Source: Arctopsyche grandis
Lineage: Eukaryota > Arthropoda > Insecta > Trichoptera > Hydropsychidae
Length of the DNA: 64,000 bases
Reading direction: 5' to 3'
Assembly: GCF_051622035.1 (NCBI RefSeq)
Contig: NC_135356.1
Location: 7,042,579-7,106,578 of the forward strand
This document shows, piece after piece, positions 1 through 14,559 of the stretch. A program made the position numbers and the translations under genes. Position 1 is the stretch's first letter, and the number at the start of each line of letters is the position of its first letter. The notes below the pieces were generated by a model. That model made no database searches. It saw nothing but the letters and a program-made list of their open reading frames with translations, and was not told the DNA's origin.

Positions 1-444
1 AAATTTTCTTAATTACATTTACATAAAAAAAATTGTAGCATCGAGAGCAGAGACTAATCAATCAGTACCAGTTTGACCCACTAGATAAATTGCGTTTCTG
101 CCAATTATGATTGACCACTTGTAATGCAAATTCGACGCTCACACGTGTTAAATCAACCTCGCCATGAATCCTCTGGGGAACAGGGAATAGCAACAAGTCA
201 CGTCAAAATTGTATTGTACAATTCGATGACATACCCTACAAAGGAACAAATTGCATACGACTCATGTATGCAATATTAAATACTAGTGTTGGGCCCGTTG
301 ATTTCAACGGGTGGTTACGAAAAGGAATTGAAACTCGAATAAAAATAAAGTTAAAGATATTGAATCGACTGGTTTCGGAAAGAAATTGATATACATTGAT
401 ATACAAATATACAAACGAAGTGATTACGAATTACGAATTACGTT

Positions 445-790
445 TTGTGTATCGCCGATGCCCCGACGCCTTTGCCCCCAGCGCCCCCGATGCCTCCGGC
501 ACCCCGGGGCCTTCGCCCCCGGCGCTTCCATCGCTCCGGGGCCTTCGGGCCCAGCGCCGCCGACGCCTCCGGCGCCCGCAGCGCACCCAGCGCCCCCGAT
601 GCCTTCGGCCTCAGCGCCGCCTCCGGCGCCCTCTGCGTCCCCGATGCCTTCGGCACCCCAGGGGCTTCGCCTCCAGCACCCCCGATGCCTTCGGCACCCC
701 GGGGGCTTCGCCCCCAGCGCCTCCAGCAGATGCCTCCGGCGCCCCCAGCGCCCCCGATGCCTTCGGCACCCCAGGTCCCCGGTGCCCGTA
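445..790. repeat. GC-rich imperfect tandem repeat
   Basis: Imperfect units of roughly 27-40 bp built on GATGCCTTCGGCACCCC and GGGGCTTCGCCCCC follow one another in otherwise AT-rich DNA. Each unit is locally palindromic. Proline/alanine-rich reading frames on both strands come from the repeat and are not genes. Confidence 0.8.
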
Positions 791-792
791 GC

Positions 793-1233
793 ACAAAAAT
801 GAAAAATATGAAAAAAATTAAAAAATTAAAAAAATTAAAAAATTAAAAAAATTAAAAAACTGAAAAAATGAAAAAAATGAAAAAACTAAAAAAATGAAAA
901 AAATGAAAAAACTGAAAAAATTAAAAAACTGAAAAAATTAAAAAACTGAAAAAATTAAAAAACGAAAAAACTGAAAAAATGAAAAAACTGAAAAAATGAA
1001 AAAAATGAAAAAAATGAAAAAACTGAAAAAATGAAAAAACTGAAAAAATGAAAAAAATAAAAAAAATGAAAAAACTGAAAAAATGAAAAAAATGAAAAAA
1101 ACTGAAAAAATGAAAAAAATGAAAAAAATGAAAAAACTGAAAAAAAATGAAAAAACTGAAAAAATGAAAAAAATGAAAAAACTGAAAAAATGAAAAAAAT
1201 GAAAAATATAAAAAAAATGAAAAATATGAAAAA
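793..1233. repeat. A-rich minisatellite (AAAAAATG / AAAAAACTG units)
   Basis: About 440 bp of short units such as GAAAAAATGAAAAAACT. Phenylalanine/serine-rich frames on the minus strand (921-1320) are produced by the repeat alone. Confidence 0.85.
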
Positions 1234-1339
1234 AAAAAAAAAATTGTTCCCCATACTGGTTGACGGTTGATGTCCGTCACATACATTTGTATATATACAA
1301 ATATATATACAAATATACAAATATATATATTTAGCGACA

Positions 1340-2270
1340 GTCCGTTTTTATATATAGTATAATACTATGATTACTAACAAAATTAAATTAAAATTGTAAA
1401 AAAATAGAAAATGATGAGTAGATCAGTAGTTATTAAAATAGATATAATACGTATGGTGAACGTAATTTTATAATAATTATCTCACTTTTTTCTATCGGTC
1501 TCTTCTTGGTATGTTCTCTACATATATTTTAAATCAAATCAAAACATTGTTATTTTGGTGATTGAAGTCATCATCTGAAGTGGAAACTTTGAGAATTTAA
1601 TTCAGCCAAGAATTATTTTTCATTCAAAACACACCCTGCATGTGAAGATTGACGCTAGATAATATATGTATGTAGTAGGGCTAGCAATTTACCATAAAAT
1701 TTGTTAAACCGGTAAACTGTAAATGATTTTTCATACTACCGGTATACCGGTATTTACCGATAAATGAAAAAAATAAGTTTTCGTCAATTGGATAAGTGTG
1801 TGTGGTTACTTTTCCTAAAAACGTTAACCTAGATTGCATCGTAAATAATTAAAAATAAATCTCAGGTGAATAATTCAGGTAAAGTAAATTCGTAATAATA
1901 AATATTTTATTTTTAACCAATCATATTTATTTATTTAAAGCACTTGAAAGTTTCGATCGTAATTGAAATAACCGTTTGATCGCATTTATTACGATTTGGT
2001 TAGTCGTGTTGCCAGTGAATTTATCAATTTGAAATTGCCACATTTAATACTGAAAATAAACAAATTCCAGACAACCTAATCCACAATACGCCATTTGCAT
2101 CGATTTTAATGTAATATTATGCCTGTATATGTACTTAAATAGTTTATGGTAAATACTGATAATTTTTTTAATTTACCGGTATTTACCGATGGTATAATCG
2201 GATGTTAGGACCTGAAATCTCACCATAAGTGGAATTTCATTTTATTGTGAAATGTTTCATTTTATTGTGA
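1340..2270. other. AT-rich stretch with dispersed-repeat and possible hAT remnants
   Basis: No gene seen. Bases 1345-1480 match the dispersed repeat found at 7850-8050, 52100-52200 and 58130-58480. From about 1676 the sequence TAGGGCTAGCAATTTACC and inverted TTTACCGGTATTTACCG blocks near 1740 and 2175 resemble the ends of an old hAT-type element. A related end lies near 39340-39360. No target duplication could be set. Confidence 0.35.
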
Positions 2271-2279
2271 AGTGAATTG

Positions 2280-4551
2280 ATGTCAAAATTTTTCTTTTGT
2301 AAAACGATTGAAAAACAAGAAATATATTAAATGGAATATAATGCGAGATCGATTTCATCCTAACAAATGCCCTGCACTCCGTTAAAGACGTTAGTGTTTT
2401 AAGTAAAGTAGATATAGGTAGCGATCACAGATTAGTCCGTGCCAAGATGGCCATTAATATAAATTGCGAACGTAGGAAATTAATAAAAGGATGCAGTAAC
2501 TCTCCAGATTTCGCTCAACTAAGGTCTAGGAAAAAGGAATTCGAACTCGAACTTGGAAATCGATACGGGAAATTAAACCCAGAAGCAGACATCGAGGAAT
2601 TGAACACTGTAATTAGTTCGGTTCTAACCTCAACAGGTAAGAAATTAGGTGGATTCAGGAAACAGATTAAATTAAGCAAAATTTCAGCGGAAACAAAAAA
2701 CCTAATTAAGCATAAAAGGAATTTAGATAGGGATAATAATAAGCAAGAATACAATCTAGTAAATAAGGAAATTAAAAAGAGAATAGTCAGGGATGTCAGG
2801 GATTTTAACAGCAAGCTAATAGAAAATACCATTAAGAATAACCGTAGCCTGAAAAAGTGCAAACAGGATCTTTTCTTAGGCAAAAACCAAATGATCGCAA
2901 TCAGATCAGAGAGCGGAGTAATAATTAGGAATAGAGAAGAAATCATAGACAGAGTTTACACGTTCTATGCAAAACTATACGAGAACGACAACGGCCAATT
3001 CCCCGCTCTGGAATCGACACACGGCCAAAGGGTTCCTGCAGTATTGCCTAGCGAAGTAGAGGCCGCGCTAAAAACTGCAAAGAACGGTAAATCCCCAGGG
3101 GAAGATAATATTCCCATTGACTTACTAAAATGTGGCGGCCCCCCCCTAATTAATATCTTAGCTAGGCTTTTCAGCAAATGCATCCAGAACCAAGCTATAC
3201 CAGAAGGATGGAATAACGCAACTATCATTTTAATACACAAAAAAGGCGACAAAAGCGATATCAAGAACTACCGACCCATTAGTCTACTTTCAGCGGTCTA
3301 CAAGCTCTTCACGAAGGTTATTACAGAAAGGCTGAAGAATATCCTCGACGAGAACCAACCTGTAGAGCAGGCAGGGTTTAGGGCAAATTTCAGCACAATG
3401 GACCACCTCCAAGTAGTTGGCGAACTAATCGAGCGCGCCAACGAATATCAACGGCCATTGTGCCTAGGTTTCGTCGATTATGAGAAAGCCTTCGATACAG
3501 TTAGTCATAATGCAGTACTTAACGCTCTAAAAACACAGGGAGTGCCGGAAACCTATGTGGGACTGTTAGCTGCAATATATAAGAATGCCACAGCTTCGGT
3601 TAAAATTTTTTCAGGTACAGATAGATTTAGCATAGGAAAAGGAGTAAGACAAGGAGATACAATCTCGCCCAAGTTATTCAATGCGGTGCTTGAGGGAGTT
3701 TTCAGGAAATTGGATTGGGATACAGCCGGAGTAAGCATCAATGGTCGCTTTTTGAGTCACCTTCGGTTCGCAGACGATATAGTTTTAGTAGCTCGTGATT
3801 CAGCTGACCTACTTATCAGACTAATACAGCTGGACAGGGAAAGTAGAAAAGTAGGATTAAAAATTAACGTAGATAAGACTAAACTAATGTTCAATAGTTA
3901 TTGCATGCCTGATAGCATCCCCTTAGATGATAAACCAGTAGAAGTAGTAAATAATTATTTATATTTAGGTCAAATAATTGACATGTCTGGTAGTAAAAAT
4001 GAAGAGATAAAGAGACGTATGAAATTAGGGTGGAGTGCATTTGGACGGATGAATGCTGTTTTTAAATCAAAAATGCCACTCTGCCTGAAGAAAAGGATCT
4101 TTGATCAATGCGTTTTGCCAGTGATGACGTATGGATGTGAAACTTGGACACTGAACGCCAAGATGCAAAATAAAATCCAATGCACTCAAAGAAGTATGGA
4201 ACGCTGTATGCTTGGCATAACGAGGAAAGACAGGAAGCGGAACACGTGGGTGAGAAATATGACAAGGGTAGTGGACATAGTGGATAGAGTGAAGAGATTG
4301 AAATGGCAATGGGCGGGTCACGTAGCTAGGAGGATGGACGAAAGGTGGACAAAAGAAGTGCTTGAATGGTACCCGAGAGAAGGCAAAAGAGTAAAAGGAA
4401 GACCGCAAGGAAGATGGGTGAACGAAATTAGGAAAATGTGCGGAATGAGATGGATGAGTGTTGCGCAAAACAGAGACGAGTGGAAGCGTGTTGGAGAGGC
4501 CTTCATCCAGCAGTGGATGGCGAATGGCTGTAAATGATGATGATGATGAAT
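2280..4551 (+). mobile_element. RTE-type non-LTR retrotransposon, 5'-truncated
   Basis: The copy begins inside the endonuclease region. In frame just before the long reading frame is the endonuclease C-terminal motif IDFILTN...DIGSDHRLVRAK (about 2347-2446). A possible frameshift or stop near 2340 separates it from earlier endonuclease-like sequence. The complete RT region follows, and the copy ends in a short ATG/GAT microsatellite (4534-4551), the usual RTE-type 3' end. Related copies lie at 8424-9683 (minus) and 24961-25540. Confidence 0.8.
2447..4537 (+). CDS. RTE-type reverse transcriptase (endonuclease end plus RT and C-terminal domain)
   Basis: This is an open frame of 696 codons from the first ATG. 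The ATG lies inside the endonuclease SDHRLV region, so it is not a natural start and the frame is really the 3' part of a longer polyprotein. Seen in order: a basic linker; RT motifs YRPISLLSAVYKLFTK, FVDYEKAFDTV and GVRQGDTISPKLFN; the catalytic FADD at residues 441-444; and the C-terminal WAGHVARR and GRPQGRW segments typical of RTE-clade proteins. The protein copies element RNA into DNA at a nicked target. No stops interrupt the RT, so the copy looks fairly young, but without a complete endonuclease it is unlikely to be autonomous. Confidence 0.75.
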   Translation: MAININCERRKLIKGCSNSPDFAQLRSRKKEFELELGNRYGKLNPEADIEELNTVISSVLTSTGKKLGGFRKQIKLSKISAETKNLIKHKRNLDRDNNKQEYNLVNKEIKKRIVRDVRDFNSKLIENTIKNNRSLKKCKQDLFLGKNQMIAIRSESGVIIRNREEIIDRVYTFYAKLYENDNGQFPALESTHGQRVPAVLPSEVEAALKTAKNGKSPGEDNIPIDLLKCGGPPLINILARLFSKCIQNQAIPEGWNNATIILIHKKGDKSDIKNYRPISLLSAVYKLFTKVITERLKNILDENQPVEQAGFRANFSTMDHLQVVGELIERANEYQRPLCLGFVDYEKAFDTVSHNAVLNALKTQGVPETYVGLLAAIYKNATASVKIFSGTDRFSIGKGVRQGDTISPKLFNAVLEGVFRKLDWDTAGVSINGRFLSHLRFADDIVLVARDSADLLIRLIQLDRESRKVGLKINVDKTKLMFNSYCMPDSIPLDDKPVEVVNNYLYLGQIIDMSGSKNEEIKRRMKLGWSAFGRMNAVFKSKMPLCLKKRIFDQCVLPVMTYGCETWTLNAKMQNKIQCTQRSMERCMLGITRKDRKRNTWVRNMTRVVDIVDRVKRLKWQWAGHVARRMDERWTKEVLEWYPREGKRVKGRPQGRWVNEIRKMCGMRWMSVAQNRDEWKRVGEAFIQQWMANGCK

Positions 4552-4852
4552 GCTATGTGTGTGTGTATGTATGTAGTATCAAGCTACGAGAATTCCTCGG
4601 GATAATTGAATCAATCGCTAAACAATATGGACAATATTGAATTTGGTTCGTTCGTAGTAGACCGGAAGATTTCGGATATGAATCGCTCCATAATCTAATC
4701 TATAATTTGGAAAGAGACTTTGTATGTATGTAAATATCCTTGGTCGTCGTCGTCGTCTTCGTCCGTAGATCGGTGACGTCATCGAACACGTGATTCGATT
4801 TTTTTTTTTTTCGATCCATGGGCGCCGATTTGTTTTTTTCGATTCAATGGAT

Positions 4853-5560
4853 TCACCCCCGCGGGGGCGCAAAGCGAGTAGTTTCATGGGGCCCCGCCAG
4901 GGGCGCCACAAGGGGCGCAGCCCCGTGGGGCTCAAAAGGGGGCGCCACAAGGGGCGCAGCCCCGTGGGGCCCCGAAGGGGGCCCGGGGGGCCCAGCCTCA
5001 TGGGGCGCAGCCCCATGGGGCTCAAAAGGGGGTGCCACAAGGGGCGCAGCCCCGTGAAGCCCCGAAGGGGGCGCGGGGGGCCCAGCCTCATGGGGCGCAG
5101 CCCCATGGGGCTCAAAAGGGGGCGCCACAAGGGGCGCAGCCCCGTGGGGCCCCGAAGGGGGCCCGGGGGGCCCAGCCTCATGGGGCGCAGCCCCATGAGG
5201 CTCAAAAGGGGGCGCCACAAGGGGCGCAGCCCCGTGGGGCCCCGAAGGGGGCCCGGGGGGCCCAGCCTCATGGGGCGCAGCCCCATGGGGCTCAAAAGGG
5301 GGCGCCACAAGGGGCGCAGCCCCGTGAAGCCCCGAAGGGGGCGCGGGGGGCCCAGCCTCATGGGGCGCAGCCCCATGGGGCTCAAAAGGGGGCGCCACAA
5401 GGGGCGCAGCCCCGTGGGGCCCCGAAGGGGGCCCGGGGGGCCCAGCCTCATGGGGCGCAGCCCCATGGGGCTCAAAAGGGGGCGCCACAAGGGGCGCAGC
5501 CCCGTGGGGCCCCGAAGGGGGCCCGGGGGGCCCAGCCTCATGGGGCGCAAGCCCTAATAG
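4853..5560. repeat. 90-bp GC-rich tandem repeat
   Basis: GGGGCGCAGCCCCGTG recurs at 5041, 5131, 5221, 5311, 5401 and 5491, an exact 90-bp period. 90 is divisible by 3 and the units lack stops, so long frames run on both strands (for example 4790-5557 plus and 4618-5550 minus). These encode 30-residue repeats and are not supported as genes. Confidence 0.9.
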
Positions 5561-6245
5561 GCATTAACTAAGGGGGGCGAAGCCCTAGACGGCAATTAAT
5601 CATGGGGGCGCGGAGGGGCGAAGCCCTAAAAGGCAACTGATCATGGGGGCGAAGCCTTAGACGGCATTTAATCATGGGGGCGCGGAGGGGCGAAGCCCTA
5701 AAAGGCATTAACTAAGGGGGGCGAAGCCCTAAACGGCAATTAATCTTGGGGGCGCGGGGGGCGAAGCCCTAAAAGGCAACTGATCATGGGGGCGAAGCCT
5801 TAGACGGCATTTAATCATGGGGGCGCGGAGGGGCGAAGCCCTAAAAGGCATTAACTAAGGGGGGCGAAGCCCTAAACGGCAATTAATCTTGGGGGCGCGG
5901 GGGGCGAAGCCCTAAAAGGCAACTGATCATGGGGGCGAAGCCTTAGACGGCATTTAATCATGGGGGCGCGGAGGGGCGAAGCCCTAAAAGGCATTAACTA
6001 AGGGGGGCGAAGCCCTAAACGGCAATTAATCTTGGGGGCGCGGGGGGCGAAGCCCTAAAAGGCATTAACTAAGGGGGGCGAAGCCCTAGACGGCATTTAA
6101 TCATGGGGGTGCGGAGGGGCGAAGCCCTAAAAGGCATTAACTAAGGGGGGCGAAGCCCTAAACGGCAATTGCTCATGGGGCGTGGAGGGGCGAAGCCCTA
6201 GAAGGCAAAGGCTCAGGGGGGCGCCGAGGGCGAAGCCCTAGAAGG
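5561..6245. repeat. Higher-order GC-rich repeat (GGGGGCGAAGCCCTA units)
   Basis: Subunits of about 30-36 bp share GGGGCGAAGCCCTA followed by AAGGCATTAACTAA, ACGGCAATTAATC or similar. They are grouped into a longer repeat of about 145 bp. A T-rich run with GATTTTTTTT blocks follows (6245-6445). Confidence 0.85.
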
Positions 6246-6514
6246 CAAAAAAAAATTTTGATTTTTTTTTTTGATTTTTTTAAAAAAATTTTTTTAATTT
6301 TTTTTTTATTTTTTTTTTATTTTTTTTTTTTGATTTTTTTTTTGATTTTTTTTTTGATTTTTTTTTATTTTTTTTTTTATTTTTTTTTAAATTTTTTTTT
6401 TAAATTTTTTTTTTAATTTTTAAATTTTTTTTTTTTTTTTTAATTAAATTAGCTAAGTCATGTTTAAGCGGTTTATATTATAAACACTGAGCGAAGCCGG
6501 GTAATACAGCTAGT

Positions 6515-9683
<3,169 letters not shown>

Positions 9684-9747
<64 letters not shown>
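9684..9747. repeat. (TA)n microsatellite
   Basis: About 64 bp of TA abutting the truncated 5' end of the RTE copy. Confidence 0.95.
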
Positions 9748-9752
<5 letters not shown>

Positions 9753-10043
9753 TAGTTTTCGTAAAATTGTTTGATTTGTCCCGATTTGTCTGTTCACTGA
9801 TACACAGAAGAATTTCATTATACATAAATTTTCAAAATCAATTTGTTTCCCAAAAACAAATATTATTGTATAAATATTGTACATACAATATATTAATTTT
9901 AATATTTTGTGAAATGATTAATTTTACATGTTTTTGAAAAACAAATCACTATCATCATCCACTATTTGCATTATAATTATTTCTAAATAACTGTAAAATA
10001 CAATAAATAGTTTTTTATCTTGAACCATATTCTTATCTTAAAG

Positions 10044-10293
<250 letters not shown>

Positions 10294-10575
10294 TACGGGA
10301 ATTAAGTGAAGGAGAAATATTTCCAAATTACTTAAACTATCGCGATGTGCGGTCAAAATTAAAAATTACGACATTAAAATGATGCAGTGAGATTGGTTCA
10401 ACAAAAAATCGATCAGAAACGTCGGAAAATTTATCCTCCGGTGCAAAATACCCTAACCACGTCTCTGGGTAAACGTAAGCCATTGTATTGTGCGCTTTTT
10501 GTCGAATTTTCCATTACCATTATTTCCCGTGATATCATTCTATGCAAAGTCACTGGTTAGATCAGATTATATGTG

Positions 10576-10965
10576 ATGATATTGTAACGCGGGAACGTGA
10601 GAGAGAGAGAGAGTATCCACTGTCTAAGTGCATTCGTGGGTGAACAATAGAGACCCCAAATTAGGCTAGCAGGACTCAGTAAGTGCCCGAACAAAGGATA
10701 CGCTGGAGTTCTCATAGACCCGGGCGAGTACGTGAGTAAACAATGGACTCACGGCGGTAGATCTTTACATGCCTAGACAATAGATATATAAATGGATCGT
10801 GGAAGCTATTGCGTGCAACTCGTCCTTTATAGGGAGGTACACACGGTAGATCAGATTATTCTGGAATGAGCGGAGGTAACGTGTGGACCTTCTGACTCGT
10901 TGAATAAATGCTCTGAAGCGACTTTAAACTTTCATTTGGATCTTGAACCCCCCCCTTTCGCAAAA
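10576..10965 (+). mobile_element. LTR-like sequence (possible solo LTR)
   Basis: This GC-richer block begins TGTAACGCGGGAACG. It contains a TATA-type element (ATATATAAATGG near 10784) and an AATAAA signal near 10902, spaced as in an LTR promoter and polyadenylation site. No CA terminus with a convincing target duplication was found and no gag or pol is nearby. It could also be an unrelated promoter-like sequence. Confidence 0.35.
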
Positions 10966-10968
10966 ATA

Positions 10969-11136
10969 TCATCACTAAAGGGGGGATAGGAAGCGTGCTG
11001 TTCATTGTTAATTGTTCGCTGTGCTTTGTTAAATTTTATGAAGAACCTTTTTTTTGCACTCTAGCTTTGTAAATAGACCCAAAACGTCCTGATTCCTGGA
11101 AAAAGCACGCTTCCTATCCGCCTTTTAATCATCACC
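10969..11136. mobile_element. Foldback module K with 8-bp flanks
   Basis: A palindromic 152-bp unit (10977-11128). The left arm starts AAAGGGGGGATAGGAAGCG and the right arm ends CGCTTCCTATCCGCCTTTTAA. It is flanked by TCATCACT (10969-10976) and TCATCACC (11129-11136). It belongs to the same family as the chains at 21.4-22.1 and 45.3-45.9 kb. Confidence 0.7.
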
Positions 11137-11245
11137 AGAGATCGGCGGATAAGATGCTTTTAGCCCACAAAAAATGGTTCACTATTGTCAAACTTTATTT
11201 TACTCTCTTTATTTGTAGGACAATAGTAATTGACAATAGTGAATA
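11137..11245. mobile_element. Foldback module L, truncated
   Basis: Starts AGAGATCGGCGGATAAG directly after the 8-mer that ends module K, and resembles module I (45791-45930). It contains the family core ACTATTGTCAAAC...GACAATAGTAATTGACAATAG but lacks the outer right arm. Confidence 0.55.
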
Positions 11246-11600
11246 TATGTATGTACATACGTCTAGCAGTGGATGAAAAACAGACTGTTTAAGAAAATAT
11301 CAGCGAACGAAGTGCTTTCTTCCCCATATTTGTGAGAATTGCTACCGAAATTCGGGAGAGAAACGGTGGATAAATGAGGGATGAGTTGGAGGATGCGACG
11401 CCATTTCGCCTCGGCAGTTGTCAGTGCGGTCACGCGCCACAGTTTAAGTGCGTCTGTGTGATGTGACTACTATTTGGCGCCTCGAGGGGCGAAAACGGAA
11501 CGGGGTGGCGCCCGGCGCCTGCGATCGACGACTTATTGCCAATAAGCGCCACGTACTCTCAATCTGCAAACTGTTATCAAAGGATACAAAATACAAGTAC

Positions 11601-11774
<174 letters not shown>

Positions 11775-11861
11775 TTACTCTTTCTATCACCTCTCCATCC
11801 AAGGTTAGATTAAAAAATTCACAAGATTGTAAAAATAATCTAAATTTCTGTAAATCATAGG

Positions 11862-12134
<273 letters not shown>

Positions 12135-12257
12135 CTTTTCTACAAAAGAATTCTGTTTATTATTAGGAAGTCCACTTTATTCAAATCTCACATGATTAAA
12201 AATTTCAAAAAAGTAATAAAATTTTGGGATGTTCATATATGTACATATGTACGTATA

Positions 12258-12780
12258 CTAGTGTTGTACCCGATGACATAACATCGCATGGCTGTTGGCA
12301 AATTGAGTTATTAAATTTAAAAAAATTTAAATAAATGTGTCGTCGTCGGTCATGTGTTCGATTTTCGAATTCGACGCATTTTTCGAATCTTTTTCAAATA
12401 CCTGTAATTTCAGTTCCGATTTTCTTATATGTATATAAAAAAAAAACATTTGTATCTGACTAGCTGTCGTTAAATTATTTTTTTTCGATTAAAATAAATT
12501 TAATTAAAAAAAATAATGAATGTTTACTATTACACAGATGTTTAAGCGGGTTTATTTAACAAAAATCGACCGAAGCCGGGTAAAACCACTAGTGTTATTA
12601 TATATGTATGTAAACTAGTGCTGTACGCTATGACATAACATCGCATGGGTGTTGGCATATTAGGTTATTGAATTTAAAAAAATTAAAAGAAGTGTGTCGT
12701 CGGTAATGTGTTCGATCCCCACGCGCTCGAATATTTTTCAAATGCCTTTTAAATACATTTAATTTTATATATATATTTAA
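12258..12780. mobile_element. Cluster of degraded Helitron-like ends
   Basis: Three CTAG-T type ends lie close together. Two are on the minus strand, CTAG at 12258-12261 and 12615-12618; each is preceded on that strand by a CGATG...CATCG-type hairpin, weaker in the second. One is on the plus strand, CCGAAGCCGGG...CTAG at 12589-12592, like the satellite Helitrons. The two minus-strand copies share about 150 bp, including a GTGTTCGATCC motif close to a pol III B box. The copies are too decayed to delimit. Confidence 0.45.
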
Positions 12781-13214
12781 TTGTTTAATATGAAAAAAAT
12801 GGTAAAAACTACCTACCTACCTACATATATACAATATAAAATATCGATAGAAAAATTAATTAAATAAATTTTCAATAGATGACGGTAAATTATCTGCCAA
12901 GAGGAAACATTGGTAGGAAATAGTATATATATAGGAGTTTTTTTCTTTTGTCATTCGTATATACGTTTTGGCACATATGTACATATGTATGTCGAATCGA
13001 AACGACTATTATAGTACGACGAGCGTTATCTCAGAGAGACACACAGACAGAGTAGCGATATTATATATATATGATGATGTAGAAAACTCAATCGATAAAT
13101 GATTTAAGTGTGAAAAATAAGATCATCAAACGTACCGATTATTAAAATAATCGCTCATTGCCTTCTCTTGAAAACCCATGAATTCAATCATCATTTATTT
13201 GAAATGTTTACATA
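12781..13214. other. No feature seen
   Basis: AT-rich sequence with scattered TACATATGTATG simple repeats. I see no gene or element in it. Confidence 0.5.
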
Positions 13215-13480
13215 TACAGCGTAATACACTGGTAGAGCTTTTGCACACCGGTAGAGAGGTTGTGGGTTCAAGTCCAGGCCAAATACGCTGCTGGCGAAAT
13301 TTTGTGGTTGTTAAAACACAGATCGACCGTCTCTTGTTAGAATTTTTCAATCTTTCTAGCTTAATTTATATTGTAACGGATATAATATATCCTCCTCAGT
13401 TTCTCGCAAATTCCAGTTATTGGCTACTCGAATTTGTTGAATCTTATAAAAAAATGTACTAACTACTAATGTATTTTTCA
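13215..13480 (+). mobile_element. tRNA-derived SINE-like sequence
   Basis: A tRNA-like head contains GGTAGAGCTT (13231-13240) and a good B box, GGTTCAAGTCC (13265-13275), followed by a non-tRNA body. No acceptor stem can pair, so it is not a functional tRNA gene. The open frame at 13178-13462 across it has no coding support. Confidence 0.5.
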
Positions 13481-14141
13481 CAAATTTGCTGTGTATCACA
13501 AAATTTGTTGATTGCCCATAGATGTCGCTATTGTTATTCTATGTACTGCTATATTTAAAATGTGATTAGTAATTTTGTACAAAAATAATCTAACCATACA
13601 TATGTATGTGTCGCCTTGGGGTAATTCCTGTCACGGTACATGTGATGTACATATGTTTGAAACAAATATACACGCACTTAATGGAAAATGTTTTAAATCA
13701 TTGTTATCAAAAGAGTGTGAAGAACTACAAATCCGAATACATACTTAAACGTATTTAAGGCAGGGGTCTCAGTACTGATCTAAACTACATCCATATTGGG
13801 TAAAAACTAACAAAAACCTTGTAAAATTGAAAATATTTGGAGATAACCAATAAAGATATTGTTGTAAACACATATGTTCGTATTTTGAGGTAGCACACTT
13901 CCGAATAATTCCGAGACACTTGATTTAGAATACGAGTCAATGACATGCGGATACTATTTTATCTTTATCAATTTCAAAAATTTTGCTAGCAAACCTTGTT
14001 TTGCTGCAACCCACAAAAATGCTAAAATACTATAATAGCCCAAGTAAAGGAAGCCACGTGCCATTTTGTCATTTGGCTTTTTCAGATGTTATGTTTATAT
14101 GCATGTAGCTATGACATTTTTCGTGGAGTCAATATTTTCAA
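13481..14141. other. No feature seen
   Basis: AT-rich unique-looking DNA without coding features that I can support. Confidence 0.5.
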
Positions 14142-14143
14142 TC

Positions 14144-14235
<92 letters not shown>

Positions 14236-14559
14236 ATATATAAAAATGAATGTCTACAAATGTATGTGTGTCTCGAATAGGCTCCTAAACCACTGAACCG
14301 ATTACAAATGAACTTTCTGGATTAGTTGTATGCATGTCCGGAAAGATTACTGTGAAAAAAAATCGCCCAAAAACGGAAACGGAAACGGAAAAAACGGAAA
14401 TGAGTGTCATTGCAACCCAATAATTCAAATGTGTTCGGTGTCTGCGTTTTTCCGACAAATGGGAACGGGAACGAGAACGGGAACGGGAACGGGAACGGGA
14501 ACGGGAACGGGAATTGCATGCGTTATTGTGGAATTAAAACGCATACCGGGTTCAACTAG
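14142..14559 (+). mobile_element. Helitron-like element with GGGAAC minisatellite (copy 1)
   Basis: The 5' end is A|TCTACATATA followed by a (TA)n run (14147-14230) and AAAAATGAATGTCTAC. The interior has ACGGAAACGGAAAC and (GGGAAC)n (about 14461-14512). The 3' end has ATGCGTT / AACGCAT pairing, then ACCGGGTTCAA-CTAG|T at 14556-14560. The same family lies at 16001-16426 and 17787-18124. Confidence 0.65.

Larger units (their letters stand above)
283..1330 (-). mobile_element. Helitron-like element, 3' terminus at 283 (other end uncertain)
   Basis: Read on the minus strand, the left end has an 8-bp-stem hairpin (CCCGTTGA / TCAACGGG) followed a few bases later by CTAG and then a host T at 282. 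A 3' hairpin followed by CTRR-T is the known Helitron terminus. The interior would hold the GC-rich and A-rich minisatellites at 445-1233. I did not find a convincing 5' TC end, so the right boundary is only a guess. Confidence 0.45.
4694..6513 (+). mobile_element. Non-autonomous Helitron-like element carrying GC-rich satellites (copy 1)
   Basis: The 5' end is A|TCTAATCTATAATTTGG (host A at 4693). The 3' end is GAAGCCGGGTAATACAG-CTAG|T (host T at 6514). A|TC...CTAG|T with no target duplication is the Helitron signature. The order inside is: a GTC trinucleotide run, a TGACGTCA plus CACGTG pair, a 90-bp GC-rich tandem repeat, a second GC-rich repeat, a T-rich stretch and the 3' end. A 1.86-kb copy lies inverted at 49226-51089 and a 149-bp relic at 18658-18806. 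No helicase or Rep coding is seen. Confidence 0.7.

Noticed and set aside
386..1320. Pro/Ala-rich and Phe-rich frames
   Set aside because: Low-complexity translation of minisatellites.
4618..5571. Long Gly/Pro/Arg-rich frames, up to 310 codons
   Set aside because: Produced by the 90-bp GC-rich repeat, which lacks stops in several frames. The mirror frames at 50416-51132 have the same cause.
13228..13300. Possible tRNA gene
   Set aside because: The B box is good but no acceptor or anticodon stem can be formed, so it was called a SINE head.
13178..13462. 94-codon frame
   Set aside because: It overlies a tRNA-derived SINE-like sequence with a B box.
14461..14512. Telomere-like GGGAAC array
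   Set aside because: It is short, internal to a Helitron-like element and repeated in two other copies; not a telomere.
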